Below, piece by piece: positions 43,742-53,018 of a stretch of 64,000 nucleotides of DNA. The notes under the pieces were generated by a model. That model saw only the letters and a list, made by a program, of their open reading frames with translations, searched no databases and was not told the DNA's origin. Position numbers and translations under genes: made by a program. Source of the stretch: JAGPKI01 sp052034135 (lineage in GTDB: Bacteria > Caldisericota > Caldisericia > UBA6126 > JAGPKI01); NCBI GenBank assembly GCA_052034135.1, contig JBPOJC010000013.1, forward strand, positions 1-64,000, read 5' to 3'. The first letter of the stretch is position 1. The number at the start of each line of letters is the position of its first letter.

Positions 43742-44238
43742 TTGAGAGAAAGAAAAAACTTATTATTAATTTGGATTTATTACGAAAAGAAAGCATAAAT
43801 TATTTATGTTCTTACCCCTTCCATCCTAAAAATGACGGATTAGATTACCTTTATGAATTAGCAACATATTCTTCTATATGCAGACATTGCGAGGAGGGAG
43901 CTTGTGTGAAAGCTTGCCCCGTAGAAGCTCTTTTTAGAAACGATGATGGAATTTTAAAAAGATTCAATTTACGGTGTGTAAGTTGTAAATCCTGTTCAGT
44001 TGCCTGTCCATTTGGGACAATTATTCCTGACATACTTCCTTATAGAGTTTCAACTTGTGATTATTGTCTTGACCGCGTAAGTGATGACGATATTCCTCTA
44101 TGTGTTAAAACTTGTTCAATAAAAGATGCAATTCAATTCAGAGAACCTGAAAAAGAGGATAGTAATGCTTTTTCTGTAGGAGACAATTTAATTGTTTATG
44201 CAACTTATTGGCAAGGAGGGTTAGAAAAGAAACTGTGA
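43732..44238 (+). CDS. Polyferredoxin (HydN/CooF-type electron carrier)
   Basis: A 168-residue ferredoxin with several 4Fe-4S motifs: CRHCEEGACVKACP, CVSCKSCSVACP and a third set CDYCLDRVSDDD...CVKTC. It resembles CooF, HydN and HycB-type carriers, which shuttle electrons to energy-converting hydrogenases. It overlaps hydG by 10 bases and its stop overlaps the next start (GTGA). It is the likely bridge from HydBG to the hydrogenase small subunit. Confidence 0.88.
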   Translation: MGLIERKKKLIINLDLLRKESINYLCSYPFHPKNDGLDYLYELATYSSICRHCEEGACVKACPVEALFRNDDGILKRFNLRCVSCKSCSVACPFGTIIPDILPYRVSTCDYCLDRVSDDDIPLCVKTCSIKDAIQFREPEKEDSNAFSVGDNLIVYATYWQGGLEKKL

Positions 44239-45164
44239 GCACATTCTTTAATTATTTGATATTCCCTGGATTTTTGTTCACTTCTATAGCCGGGTTGGCA
44301 TTGAACTGGATCGATAGAAAATTAACTGCAAGAATTCAGTGGAGAGTTGGTCCTCCATGGTACCAACCTTTAGCTGATATTTTGAAATTATTCGGAAAGG
44401 AAATAACAATACCAAAAGATGGAAAAGATACTCTTTTCCTCATAGCACCATTTTTTTCTCTTGGAGCTTTAATTTTTGTTTCAACTTTATTACTCCTCCC
44501 AAATTTTCTTGGCTCCTCAGGCTTCGTTGGAGACTTAATTGTAATTCTCTATTTGCTTATGATTCCTGGAATTTCTACTATTCTTGGAGGAGCTTCATCC
44601 GCCAATCCTTTAGCAAGTTTAGGTGCATCACGTGAAATTAAACTTATGATTTCATACGAACTACCACTTGTATTAGCAATATTTACTCCAGTAATTAAAA
44701 CAAAAGGAATTATAGCTATTGATGGTATTTTAAAATATCAGTTAACAAATGGAATAATGATTAAAAATCCTTCTTGCTTAATAGCTTTTATAGTTGCAAT
44801 AATCTGTATGCAAGCAAAGCTTGGTTCTGTACCTTTTGATCAGTCAGAGGCTGAAACAGAGATTATGGCTGGCGCATATATTGAATATTCTGGGCTACCA
44901 CTCGCGATTTTTAAACTAAGTAAAATGGTACTTACATTTATTGCCCCCATTTTCTTAATAACAGTATTCTTAAATGGATTTAGATTCGTAAATGTTTTAA
45001 CGACTATAACTTCACTAATTAAGTATCTTATTTTATTTATCATTTACCTTCTTATAAAGCTTACTAATCCAAGACTTAGAATAGATCAAACTCTAAACTT
45101 CTTCTGGTCTTATGTAACTGTATTTGCTTTGATTGGTATAATTCTCGCATTATTGGGGGTATAA
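44235..45164 (+). CDS. mbhM: MbhM/NuoH-like membrane subunit
   Basis: About 309 residues with eight or so membrane helices, homologous to NuoH and MbhM/EchB. Recognisable parts are NWIDRKLTARIQWRVGPPWYQPLADILKLFGKE and FDQSEAETEIMAGAYIEYSG, the acidic loop that faces the quinone-like cavity. It anchors the hydrogenase to the ion-pumping module. The GTG at 44235 is preferred over an in-frame TTG at 44208, because AAGGAGGG at 44213-44220 would then serve as ribosome binding site. Confidence 0.9.
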   Translation: MSTFFNYLIFPGFLFTSIAGLALNWIDRKLTARIQWRVGPPWYQPLADILKLFGKEITIPKDGKDTLFLIAPFFSLGALIFVSTLLLLPNFLGSSGFVGDLIVILYLLMIPGISTILGGASSANPLASLGASREIKLMISYELPLVLAIFTPVIKTKGIIAIDGILKYQLTNGIMIKNPSCLIAFIVAIICMQAKLGSVPFDQSEAETEIMAGAYIEYSGLPLAIFKLSKMVLTFIAPIFLITVFLNGFRFVNVLTTITSLIKYLILFIIYLLIKLTNPRLRIDQTLNFFWSYVTVFALIGIILALLGV

Positions 45165-45169
45165 GAAAA

Positions 45170-45619
45170 ATGAATACTAAAATTCTTACGAAATCATTAT
45201 GGTTGTTTCATTGCTCTGTTGGCTCCTGTAATAATTGCGATATTGAACTTCTTGATTGTTTAACACCAAGATACGATGTTGAAAGATTTGGAATGCTTCT
45301 CGTGGGAAGCGTAAGACACGCTGATGTAATAGTAGTAACGGGAGCAATGAATATTAAATCGGTTCCGCGAATGAAGAAAATTTATGAACAGGCTCCAAAA
45401 CCATGTTTAGTGGTTGCGTGTGGAACATGTGCCACTTCACAGGGCATATTTAAATGTAGCTATACCATGCCAAAATCACTTGACGAGATACTCCCTGTAA
45501 GCCTTTACATTCCGGGGTGTCCACCAAGACCAGAAGCTATTATTGCAGGAATAGTTAATTTAATAAATAGACTTAATAAACCTCCTAAAAAAGAAAGATC
45601 AGAGGCTAAAAATGAGTGA
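45170..45619 (+). CDS. mbhJ: MbhJ/NuoB-like hydrogenase small subunit
   Basis: A 149-residue small subunit of group 4 [NiFe] hydrogenase. It has the proximal 4Fe-4S cysteines (GSCNNCDIELLDC, VACGTCATSQG, IPGCPPRPE). It lies between the NuoH-like and NuoC-like genes and overlaps the next by eight bases. It accepts electrons from the ferredoxin subunits and passes them to the NiFe site in MbhL. Confidence 0.93.
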   Translation: MNTKILTKSLWLFHCSVGSCNNCDIELLDCLTPRYDVERFGMLLVGSVRHADVIVVTGAMNIKSVPRMKKIYEQAPKPCLVVACGTCATSQGIFKCSYTMPKSLDEILPVSLYIPGCPPRPEAIIAGIVNLINRLNKPPKKERSEAKNE

Positions 45620-46052
45620 AGACGTTAAAGATATTATACTTTCAAAATTAAAGGGATATGTAAAAAAATACGAGTCTCCATCTCTAATTCGCGGATATAT
45701 AGAAATTGAACCTAAAGATTTATTAAATGTCTCCGATATTCTTTATAACTCATTATCAGCAAGATTTATTACCGCTACAGGCTTTGATAATTCAAAAGAA
45801 TTTGAAATTTTTTACCATTTTAGCTTTGACAATTTAAACTATGTGTTAACAATAAAAGCAACTATTTCTTATGAAAATCCTGTAATACAGTCTTTATCTA
45901 CACTTTTCGATGCCGCTCTATGGATTGAGAGAGAAATTCATGAATTTTTTGGAATAGACTTCATTGGCCATCCAGACCTTACTCATTTACTTTTACCAGA
46001 AGATTGGGAAGAGGGTAATTATCCCTATCGAAGAGAGGAAAGAAATGTATGA
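45612..46052 (+). CDS. mbhK: MbhK/NuoC-like hydrogenase subunit
   Basis: A 146-residue NuoC-like subunit with SLSTLFDAALWIEREIHEFFGIDFIGHPDLTHLLLPEDW, the family signature at the C-terminal end. It holds the large subunit in the hydrophilic arm. The 3' end overlaps the mbhL start by eight bases. Confidence 0.9.
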   Translation: MSEDVKDIILSKLKGYVKKYESPSLIRGYIEIEPKDLLNVSDILYNSLSARFITATGFDNSKEFEIFYHFSFDNLNYVLTIKATISYENPVIQSLSTLFDAALWIEREIHEFFGIDFIGHPDLTHLLLPEDWEEGNYPYRREERNV

Positions 46053-47229
46053 AAAAATAATTCCAATTGGACCGTTTCATCCACTTCAGGAAGAACCAGA
46101 GTTTTTTAAATTGGCCGTTGATGGAGAGCGAGTAAAGGATATTGAAATTGATATAGGATACAACCATAGAGGAATAGAAAAACTTGCCGAAGGGAAGACT
46201 TATGACCAGATTGCATTCCTCGTTGAAAGAATATGCGGAATATGCTCAACAAGCCATCCTTTAGCTTTTGTTCAGGCAGTGGAAGATGCAGGTAAAATTG
46301 AAGTTCCACCGAGAGCTTTATACATAAGATCTATAATAGCTGAACTTGAAAGAATTCACAGTCATCTTTTATGGCTTGGACTTGCAGGGCATTTCCTTGG
46401 TTATAATACTCTTTTTATGTGGTCATGGAAATATCGTGAAATTATCCTTGATGTATTTGAAGAAATAACAGGTAATCGTAATAATTATGCTATGATGAAG
46501 GTTGGTGGCGTACGCAGAGACATAACAGATGAAGGAAGAGATTTTATATTAGATAGCTTAAAAAAACTATTACCAGCTGTAGATATGTTTAAAGGAGCTG
46601 CTCTTGATGATCCTGTGCTTCACGCAAGACTTAAAGGAGTTGGCATTTTAACGAAAGAAGATATTAAGAATTATAACGCATTGGGTCCTACTGCAAGAGC
46701 AAGCGGAGTACCAATTGATGTAAGAAAAGATGAGCCCTATGCGGCCTACGATAAAGTATCCTGGAATATTATTACAACTGAAAACGGTGACGTCTTCGAT
46801 AAAGCAGTTGTTAGAATTTTAGAGATGTATGAATCAGCAAAAATTATTACTCAATGCTTGGAGTCATTACCAGAAGGAGAAATTGATTCCAAGCCAACCG
46901 AAGTTAAGCCAGGTTATGGAATTGGTCACGTTGAAGCTCCAAGAGGAGAATGTTTCCACTTCATTATAAGTGATGGCACAAATAGTCCAATACGACATAA
47001 AATTAGAGCTCCAAGTTATATGAATGTTCCAACAAACAAGAAAGCGGTTATTGGGGAAACTGTTGCCGACGCCACTATAATTCTTGCGGCAGTTGATCCA
47101 TGCTATTGTTGCACGGAAAGAATGGCTGTAATTGACGCAAAAAGTAACAAACAAATTGGAGATGCAAATTATCTACTAACGCTATCGAGAGAGAAAACAA
47201 AGAAATTAGAAAAGGAGCTAAAAAGGTGA
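46045..47229 (+). CDS. mbhL: MbhL/NuoD-like catalytic large subunit of group 4 [NiFe] hydrogenase
   Basis: A 394-residue large subunit. Both nickel-iron motifs are present: RICGICSTSHP (Cys64, Cys67) and DPCYCCTER near the C-terminus (Cys353, Cys356). It is therefore a true hydrogenase, unlike complex I or Mbx-type relatives that lose these cysteines. ATG 46045 is chosen over an upstream in-frame start at 45964 because homology begins at YEKIIPIGPFHP and AGAGAGGAA precedes it. No long C-terminal peptide follows the second motif beyond about 38 residues. The protease needed for maturation is probably encoded at 53602. Confidence 0.95.
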   Translation: MYEKIIPIGPFHPLQEEPEFFKLAVDGERVKDIEIDIGYNHRGIEKLAEGKTYDQIAFLVERICGICSTSHPLAFVQAVEDAGKIEVPPRALYIRSIIAELERIHSHLLWLGLAGHFLGYNTLFMWSWKYREIILDVFEEITGNRNNYAMMKVGGVRRDITDEGRDFILDSLKKLLPAVDMFKGAALDDPVLHARLKGVGILTKEDIKNYNALGPTARASGVPIDVRKDEPYAAYDKVSWNIITTENGDVFDKAVVRILEMYESAKIITQCLESLPEGEIDSKPTEVKPGYGIGHVEAPRGECFHFIISDGTNSPIRHKIRAPSYMNVPTNKKAVIGETVADATIILAAVDPCYCCTERMAVIDAKSNKQIGDANYLLTLSREKTKKLEKELKR

Positions 47230-49034
47230 AATTTTTAATTGATAATTGGATTTACATTATCATTCTTCTGCCTATAATTGCCGGATTCCTTAATATTATT
47301 TTATTCAGAAGATTCTTAACTCTAATAAAAGTAATATCTTTCATCATAACGCTATTTATTCTAATTTTATTTATTCTTCCTTTATTTTACGGATACGTTG
47401 AGCAATTTCCTAATTTTAATATTGATAACTTATCGATGTTAACCTCATTCTGGGTCTGTTTTTTTAGTTTTCTGATTCTACTCTATTCTATAGGATATGT
47501 AAAAGACTCTAAAATAATTCCAGCTTACTTTGGATATTATCTTATAACGCTTGGTGCTTCTCTGGGAGCGTTAATGAGCAATAATATTATCTTATTTATT
47601 GTCTTTTGGGGTTTCTTGGGGCTTACACTTTATTTAATGGTACTTCTATCTGGGGAAAAAAGTAAAGTTTCAGCCAAAAAAGCATTCATTATTGTTGGTG
47701 GCTCTGATATGCTAATGATTTTAGGGCTAATTATGTGCTTTTTTATAACTGATAGTAAATTTATGCTTAATATGTCCATACCAATAACTAATAACTATGC
47801 CTTATTAGCTTTTATATTTATAACTATTGGAGCATTTGCAAAAGCAGGAGCAATGCCTTTCCACTCATGGATTCCTGATGTCGCGGAGGATGCACCTACC
47901 CCTGTTACTGCTTATCTTCCAGCCTCCCTTGATAAGATTTTAGGAATTTACCTTCTTTCAAGAACTGCACTAACAATATTTGAACTAAACAAATTTTCTA
48001 TGAATCTTTTAATGATTTTTGGTAGTATAACAATAATATTTGCAGTTATGATGGCTTTAATACAGCATGATATGAAAAGGTTACTCGGTTATCACGCTGT
48101 CTCTCAAGTAGGATATATGGTTTTGGGTATAGGCACAGGTATTCCAGTAGGCATAGCAGGTGGACTTTTCCATATGATAAACAATGCTAACTATAAATCT
48201 TTACTCTTTCTTACAAGTGGATCAGTCGAAAAACAGTGTAAAACTACAGATCTGGATAAATTAGGTGGATTAGCTAAATTTATGCCTTATACATTTTTTG
48301 CTGCTTTAATTGCATCTTTATCAATTTCTGGAGTACCACCTCTTAATGGATTTTTCAGCAAATGGATGGTTTACCAAGGAGTAATCGAAACTGCAAAAAC
48401 TGTTTCTCCAAATTTATGGATATTTTATCTTGCAGCTGCAATGTTTGGTAGTGTATTAACTCTTGCAAGTTTTGTGAAGTTATTACATGCTACATATCTT
48501 GGGAAACCATCTCAAAATACTGTAAATGTTAAAGAAGTTAACAAATGGATGATAGTGCCAGCAATTGTAATTGCTTTTACTTGTATATTTCTTGGATTAT
48601 TCTCAACAAAACTTTTTATTCCTCTATTCTTTTCTAATATGCTCCCAGAGATAAAATTAGCTTCAACTTTTACTTCTGACCTTGCAGGCATTGTCTTAAT
48701 TGGAAGTATTATGGTTGGGCTTATTGTATATATTCTTTTAAACAAGAATAAATTTAGGTATGATACAACCTACATAGGCGGAAATGAATTAAAGACAAAT
48801 GAGCGTATTCCAGGAACAGACTTTTATAACACAATAAAAGAAATGAAACCTTTGAATTATATCTATCATGCCGCTGAGAAAAAATTCTTTGATTTATATG
48901 AAGTTCTAAAGAATTTTACATTTTCTTTATCGAATGGTTTAATGAATTTGCATTCTGGAGTTCTTCCTACATATCTTGGTTGGTATATTTTAGGTATTGT
49001 TCTTTTATTGTACATTTGGTTTGGAGGAAGATAA
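47226..49034 (+). CDS. NuoL/EchA-like antiporter subunit
   Basis: A 602-residue membrane protein with about 14-16 helices, of the proton-conducting transporter family. The broken-helix lysine region is AFAKAGAMPFHSWIPDVAEDAPTPV, and YHAVSQVGYM is present. In the TM5 region, where many homologues have a Glu (WELM), this protein reads FIVFWGFLGLTLYLM, so that acidic residue seems to be absent. The C-terminus (FYNTIKEMKPLNYIYHAAEKKFFDLYE, then a final helix) resembles the lateral helix of NuoL. It starts four bases before the end of mbhL. Confidence 0.85.
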   Translation: MKFLIDNWIYIIILLPIIAGFLNIILFRRFLTLIKVISFIITLFILILFILPLFYGYVEQFPNFNIDNLSMLTSFWVCFFSFLILLYSIGYVKDSKIIPAYFGYYLITLGASLGALMSNNIILFIVFWGFLGLTLYLMVLLSGEKSKVSAKKAFIIVGGSDMLMILGLIMCFFITDSKFMLNMSIPITNNYALLAFIFITIGAFAKAGAMPFHSWIPDVAEDAPTPVTAYLPASLDKILGIYLLSRTALTIFELNKFSMNLLMIFGSITIIFAVMMALIQHDMKRLLGYHAVSQVGYMVLGIGTGIPVGIAGGLFHMINNANYKSLLFLTSGSVEKQCKTTDLDKLGGLAKFMPYTFFAALIASLSISGVPPLNGFFSKWMVYQGVIETAKTVSPNLWIFYLAAAMFGSVLTLASFVKLLHATYLGKPSQNTVNVKEVNKWMIVPAIVIAFTCIFLGLFSTKLFIPLFFSNMLPEIKLASTFTSDLAGIVLIGSIMVGLIVYILLNKNKFRYDTTYIGGNELKTNERIPGTDFYNTIKEMKPLNYIYHAAEKKFFDLYEVLKNFTFSLSNGLMNLHSGVLPTYLGWYILGIVLLLYIWFGGR

Positions 49035-49595
49035 ATGATTGAATTTATTCTTTTGCTTCTTCTGATTTTTATGATTGTGGGAGCTCTATTCGTAATAGAG
49101 ATGGACAATCTTCTTTCTACAGCGGTAGTAATGGGAACTATTGGTTTTGGTTTATCGGTTGCATTCCTCTTTCTTGGTGCCCCCGATCTTGCAATCGTTG
49201 AAATTGTAGTTGATGTTATATCTTTGATAATTCTAATTCGTGCAACAATTAATCGCGATATTAAAGAAAAAGCTGAAGAGTCAACTTCTTTGATTTCAAG
49301 AATTCCAATATTAGTTATTGTTGTCATATTTTTTATCTTTACTTACAATGCATTTCAACATTTACCAGCTTTCGGAAATCCATTATTTGCAGGTAATCCT
49401 TTTGCTCCGTCAAATATATATCTTAGAGATGGCTTTAGTAAGACTGGAGCTTCAAATATAGTAGCAGCAATAATCTTAGATTTTAGAGCTTACGATACAT
49501 TAGGTGAGGCTACAGTTCTATTTACTTCAATTATCGGAGCACTTTCAGTATTAAGAATTGTTACGAGAAAAAGAAAGGAAGATAAAGACCAATGA
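49035..49595 (+). CDS. MbhD/MbhE-like Mrp subunit (fused form)
   Basis: A 186-residue membrane protein with about five helices. The N-terminal part (IVGALFVIEMDNLLSTAVVMGTIGFGLSVAFLFLGAPDLAIVE) is the DUF4040/MbhD-like region. The C-terminal part (TGASNIVAAIILDFRAYDTLGEATVLFTSIIGALSVLR) matches MbhE, which in Pyrococcus is a separate gene. It is the MrpA C-terminal equivalent of the sodium/proton module. It is followed by an MrpB homologue with a 4-base overlap. Confidence 0.8.
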   Translation: MIEFILLLLLIFMIVGALFVIEMDNLLSTAVVMGTIGFGLSVAFLFLGAPDLAIVEIVVDVISLIILIRATINRDIKEKAEESTSLISRIPILVIVVIFFIFTYNAFQHLPAFGNPLFAGNPFAPSNIYLRDGFSKTGASNIVAAIILDFRAYDTLGEATVLFTSIIGALSVLRIVTRKRKEDKDQ

Positions 49596-50050
49596 AAGGA
49601 ATGACCTTAATAGTAAAAGTTATTGCCGAACTTGTTAAAGATTTCATTATTTTGTTTGGTATTTATATAGTTCTTAATGGTCATTTAAGTCCAGGGGGTG
49701 GATTTGCTGGGGGGGTTATAATTGCAGCTTCATATATTTTGGTTACTCTTGCATTTGGAAGAGAGAGAGCGATGAGAGAGCTTTCTGAAAGAGGAAGTCA
49801 CTTGCTTGATAATTTTGGTGTCTTATTATTTTGGGCAGTTGCAGTATTAGGTTGGCTTATACCAGGGCAGGCATTCTTCAGTAACTTCATTCAAAAGTTT
49901 TTTCCTGGTAAACCCTATCAAATTTTAACTTCAGGTATAATACTTGTCTGCAATATAGCCATAGGTATTAAGGTTGGAGCTTCTCTATTTTCTGTATTTA
50001 CTGCTCTTGCACATTTTGAGCCACCTTTAAAAGGAGATGATGAAGAGTGA
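49592..50050 (+). CDS. mrpB: MrpB/MnhB-like subunit (MbhF)
   Basis: A 152-residue MnhB-family membrane protein with four helices and the conserved loop YIVLNGHLSPGGGFAGGVIIAAS. It contributes to the Mrp-type sodium/proton unit. The gene overlaps its neighbours by four bases on both sides. Confidence 0.9.
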   Translation: MKGMTLIVKVIAELVKDFIILFGIYIVLNGHLSPGGGFAGGVIIAASYILVTLAFGRERAMRELSERGSHLLDNFGVLLFWAVAVLGWLIPGQAFFSNFIQKFFPGKPYQILTSGIILVCNIAIGIKVGASLFSVFTALAHFEPPLKGDDEE

Positions 50051-50394
50051 TTTATTCACTATGTCTTGTTCTTTTTATACTTGGGCTTTACTGTGTTCTT
50101 ACAAAAAAAAATCTCATAAAAATAATTGTAGGGCTTACAATAATGGATAATGCTGTAAATTTATTCTTTGTGCTATTGGGTTATCGTTCAAATGGTACTG
50201 TTCCTATAATTACTAATGATGCAGAGAAAAGTATGATTATGCAGCATTCTGTTGATCCAATTCCTCAAGCCCTTGTTCTAACATCAATTGTTATAAGTTT
50301 AGGAATTCTTGCATTAATGGTTTCACTATCGATAAGGCTCTACGAAAAATATGGAACATTTGACATAACGAAGATAAGGAAGTTAAAAGGATGA
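50047..50394 (+). CDS. mrpC: MrpC/MnhC/NuoK-like subunit (MbhG)
   Basis: A 115-residue protein with three membrane helices, homologous to MrpC and NuoK. VDPIPQALVLTSIVISLGILALMVSL is the typical end, and the Glu/Asp positions of NuoK lie in the helices. GTG start overlapping the mrpB stop. Confidence 0.9.
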   Translation: MIYSLCLVLFILGLYCVLTKKNLIKIIVGLTIMDNAVNLFFVLLGYRSNGTVPIITNDAEKSMIMQHSVDPIPQALVLTSIVISLGILALMVSLSIRLYEKYGTFDITKIRKLKG

Positions 50395-51893
50395 TTGGGA
50401 TTAAATTTCTTCCACTTTTTGTAATTATACCTTTAGGGAGCGCTTTTATTCTCAATATTTTTGAAAGAAAGGTAAAGATTTTTTCAGATCTTTTAGCTTC
50501 TCTTGCAACAGGAGCTTTATTTGTTTTATCTATTTTAATGTTTGGGGTGAGTGGTAACTATTATGTAGGTGGTTGGCCATCTCAATTTGGAATTACATTA
50601 GTCATAGACGGCTTAAGCACATTTATGCTTGTAACTATAAATATGATTGCATTTATGGCTGTTCTCTTCTCAATAAATTATATGGAAAAGTTTACCTTTA
50701 AGTCAAGATATTATTCTCTTTTATTTCTTATGCTTGCAGGTATGAATGGTGTAGCCATAACTGGAGATATATTTAATATGTATGTATTCTTAGAAATTGC
50801 AGCGATTGCATCTTATGCACTTGTCGGATTTGGAGGAAAAGCAGAAGAGCTTGAAGCCTCTTTTAAATATGCTGTAATGGGGACAGTCTCTTCAACTTTG
50901 ATTCTATTGGGTATTGCTTTAATATATTCTCAAACTTCTGCTCTAAATATGGCAGTTATTGGAAGAACCATAAATACTTCTGAAAGCTTAAGTAAACTTG
51001 CTCTTGTATTCCTATTTGCCGGATTTGGACTTAAAGCGGCGGTTGTTCCTTTTCATGCGTGGCTTCCTGACGCACATTCTTCAGCTCCTGCACCTATATC
51101 TGCAATTCTTTCTGGAATTCTTATAAAAACTATAGGTATTTATTTAATAGCAAGAATTGGCTTTAATATCTTTGGTGTTTCTCAAATGTTTCTAAATGTT
51201 ATTTTGATAATTGGGGCTCTATCAGCTATTATTGGTGCTGTTCTTGCCACAGGACAAACTGATTTTAAAAGGCTTCTTGCGTATTCCAGTATAAGTCAAG
51301 TAGGCTACATATTAATTGGAGTTGGATTAGGTACGCCTTTAGGAATAATGGGAGGATTATTTCATTTGCTAAATCATGCCACATTCAAGTCTTTACTCTT
51401 TCTTAATTCTGGTTCTATTGAATATAGTACAGGAGTCCGAGACCTTGAAAAGATGGGTGGATTAAGCAAGTGTATGCCTGTCACAGGAGTAACAAATTTA
51501 ATTGCTTCAATGTCTATTGCTGGGATACCTCCTTTAAATGGTTTCTGGTCAAAACTAATAATATTTATTGCCTGCATCCAAGCCGGTTTTTTGGGCACTG
51601 CTGTAATTGTTGCAGTAATTGCTATACTCACTCTTGCATATTTTCTTAAGGTACAAAAATGTGCTTTTACTGGAGATGTTCCGCCAGAGTTATCCGAAAC
51701 TAAAGAAGCACCATTCTTTATGAAGACATCTATGATTTTCTTAGCTGCGATGTGTATACTTTTAAGCTTAATATTTATTGTTCCATCTCTTAGAGAAACA
51801 GTTTTGCAACCAGCAACAAATGTTTTAACCTCTGGTAGGACTTATATTGATACAGTTCTTAAAGGACAAGGAGGCATAATAGGTGCACCTTAA
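50391..51893 (+). CDS. mrpD: MrpD/MnhD-like antiporter subunit (MbhH)
   Basis: A 500-residue ion-translocating subunit with about 14 helices. Both diagnostic charged sites are visible: Glu in MYVFLEIAAIASYALVGF (TM5) and Lys in GFGLKAAVVPFHAWLPDAHSSAPAPISA (TM7). It is therefore the better candidate of the two antiporter-like subunits for actual ion pumping. It overlaps mrpE by 11 bases. Confidence 0.92.
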   Translation: MIGIKFLPLFVIIPLGSAFILNIFERKVKIFSDLLASLATGALFVLSILMFGVSGNYYVGGWPSQFGITLVIDGLSTFMLVTINMIAFMAVLFSINYMEKFTFKSRYYSLLFLMLAGMNGVAITGDIFNMYVFLEIAAIASYALVGFGGKAEELEASFKYAVMGTVSSTLILLGIALIYSQTSALNMAVIGRTINTSESLSKLALVFLFAGFGLKAAVVPFHAWLPDAHSSAPAPISAILSGILIKTIGIYLIARIGFNIFGVSQMFLNVILIIGALSAIIGAVLATGQTDFKRLLAYSSISQVGYILIGVGLGTPLGIMGGLFHLLNHATFKSLLFLNSGSIEYSTGVRDLEKMGGLSKCMPVTGVTNLIASMSIAGIPPLNGFWSKLIIFIACIQAGFLGTAVIVAVIAILTLAYFLKVQKCAFTGDVPPELSETKEAPFFMKTSMIFLAAMCILLSLIFIVPSLRETVLQPATNVLTSGRTYIDTVLKGQGGIIGAP

Positions 51894-52407
51894 AAGATAT
51901 TTAGGTATGACTGTTGTAATGTTTATTATATGGCTTTTAATTGCATGGCCCTATGATTTTATAAGCAATGAAATGAACTGGCAAAGCTTCATAATCGGTT
52001 TAGTAATATCAATTTTTGTGGGTGTTGTAACTTCACGAAATTTTGTTTCACCCTTCGTTAACACTGGTAAGTTTAATTTTAAGCGTATATTATGGTTCAT
52101 TTATTATATATTGCTTTTTATGTGGCTTTGCTTAAAGGCAAATTTAGATGTTGCTTACAGAGTACTTCATCCACAGCTACCTATAAATCCTGGAATTGTC
52201 AAAGTTAAAACAAACTTAAAAAGCCCCATTGCAAGAGTTGCTCTTACTAATTCGATTACCCTCACTCCGGGAACATTATCTGTTGATATTACTGATGACG
52301 GATATATCTATATTCATTGGATTTATGTTGCTTCAGAAGATATTGAAGTTGCAACACAAATGATTGTATCTCAATTTGAAAGAATACTTATAAAAATCTT
52401 TGAATAA
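51883..52407 (+). CDS. mrpE: MrpE/MnhE-like subunit (MbhA)
   Basis: A 174-residue MnhE protein: helices WLLIAWPYDF and ILLFMWLCLKANLDVAYRVLHPQLPINPGIV, then the soluble part (LANSITLTPGTLSVDI-like, here VALTNSITLTPGTLSVDITDD). In Pyrococcus MBH the E, F, G homologues come first in the operon; here they follow MrpD. GTG start. Confidence 0.9.
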   Translation: MHLKRYLGMTVVMFIIWLLIAWPYDFISNEMNWQSFIIGLVISIFVGVVTSRNFVSPFVNTGKFNFKRILWFIYYILLFMWLCLKANLDVAYRVLHPQLPINPGIVKVKTNLKSPIARVALTNSITLTPGTLSVDITDDGYIYIHWIYVASEDIEVATQMIVSQFERILIKIFE

Positions 52408-52421
52408 AAGAGGAGGAAGAA

Positions 52422-52685
52422 ATGATAATTTATGGAATTATTTTCTTTCTTTTAATTATAGCTTGTTTTCTTTGCCTTTATAGAATTGGTGTTGGTCCCA
52501 CTGCGCCTGATAGAAGTGTTGCTATGGATATTCTTGGAATAGTAATAGTATGTTTTTGCGCTATTTTTGGTCTTTACACTGGAAAAGAGTTTTTTTTAGA
52601 CCTCGCCATTGCATGGGCACTTTTAAGCTTTATAGGCAGTATTGCATTAGCTAAATTTTTAGAGGGTAGGAAATATGACGATTAA
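52422..52685 (+). CDS. mrpF: MrpF/MnhF-like subunit (MbhB)
   Basis: An 87-residue protein with three helices; RIGVGPTAPDRSVAMDILG is the MnhF signature. GAGGAGGAAG lies directly upstream. It overlaps mrpG by 11 bases. Confidence 0.9.
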   Translation: MIIYGIIFFLLIIACFLCLYRIGVGPTAPDRSVAMDILGIVIVCFCAIFGLYTGKEFFLDLAIAWALLSFIGSIALAKFLEGRKYDD

Positions 52686-53013
52686 TATTATTGCACAAAT
52701 TTTTATCTTCATTGGTCTTGCTTTTGTTTTATTAGGTTGTTTAGGTTTTATAAGATTTCCTGACCTTTATAATAGGCTTCAGGGTGCAACAAAATGCGTT
52801 ACTTTAGGTGCTTGCTCAATAATGATCGGTGTAATTGTTAATTCTGGACTTACTGCTATGTCAGGTAAAGCGTTTATCTGTATGGTTTTTATTGTTCTTA
52901 CTTCACCCACAGGCGCACATGCTCTTGCAAAAGGAGCTTATACTGCAAATGTAAAATTGTGGCACAAAAGTGTTTGTGATAAGTATGCTGAAAAGTTTCA
53001 AAGAAAGGATTAA
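52675..53013 (+). CDS. mrpG: MrpG/MnhG-like subunit (MbhC)
   Basis: A 112-residue membrane protein: LLGCLGFIRFPDLYNRLQGATKCVTLG and LTSPTGAHALAKGAY are MnhG-type motifs. It completes the E, F, G trio of the Mrp module. Confidence 0.9.
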   Translation: MTINIIAQIFIFIGLAFVLLGCLGFIRFPDLYNRLQGATKCVTLGACSIMIGVIVNSGLTAMSGKAFICMVFIVLTSPTGAHALAKGAYTANVKLWHKSVCDKYAEKFQRKD

Positions 53014-53018
53014 TTAAA

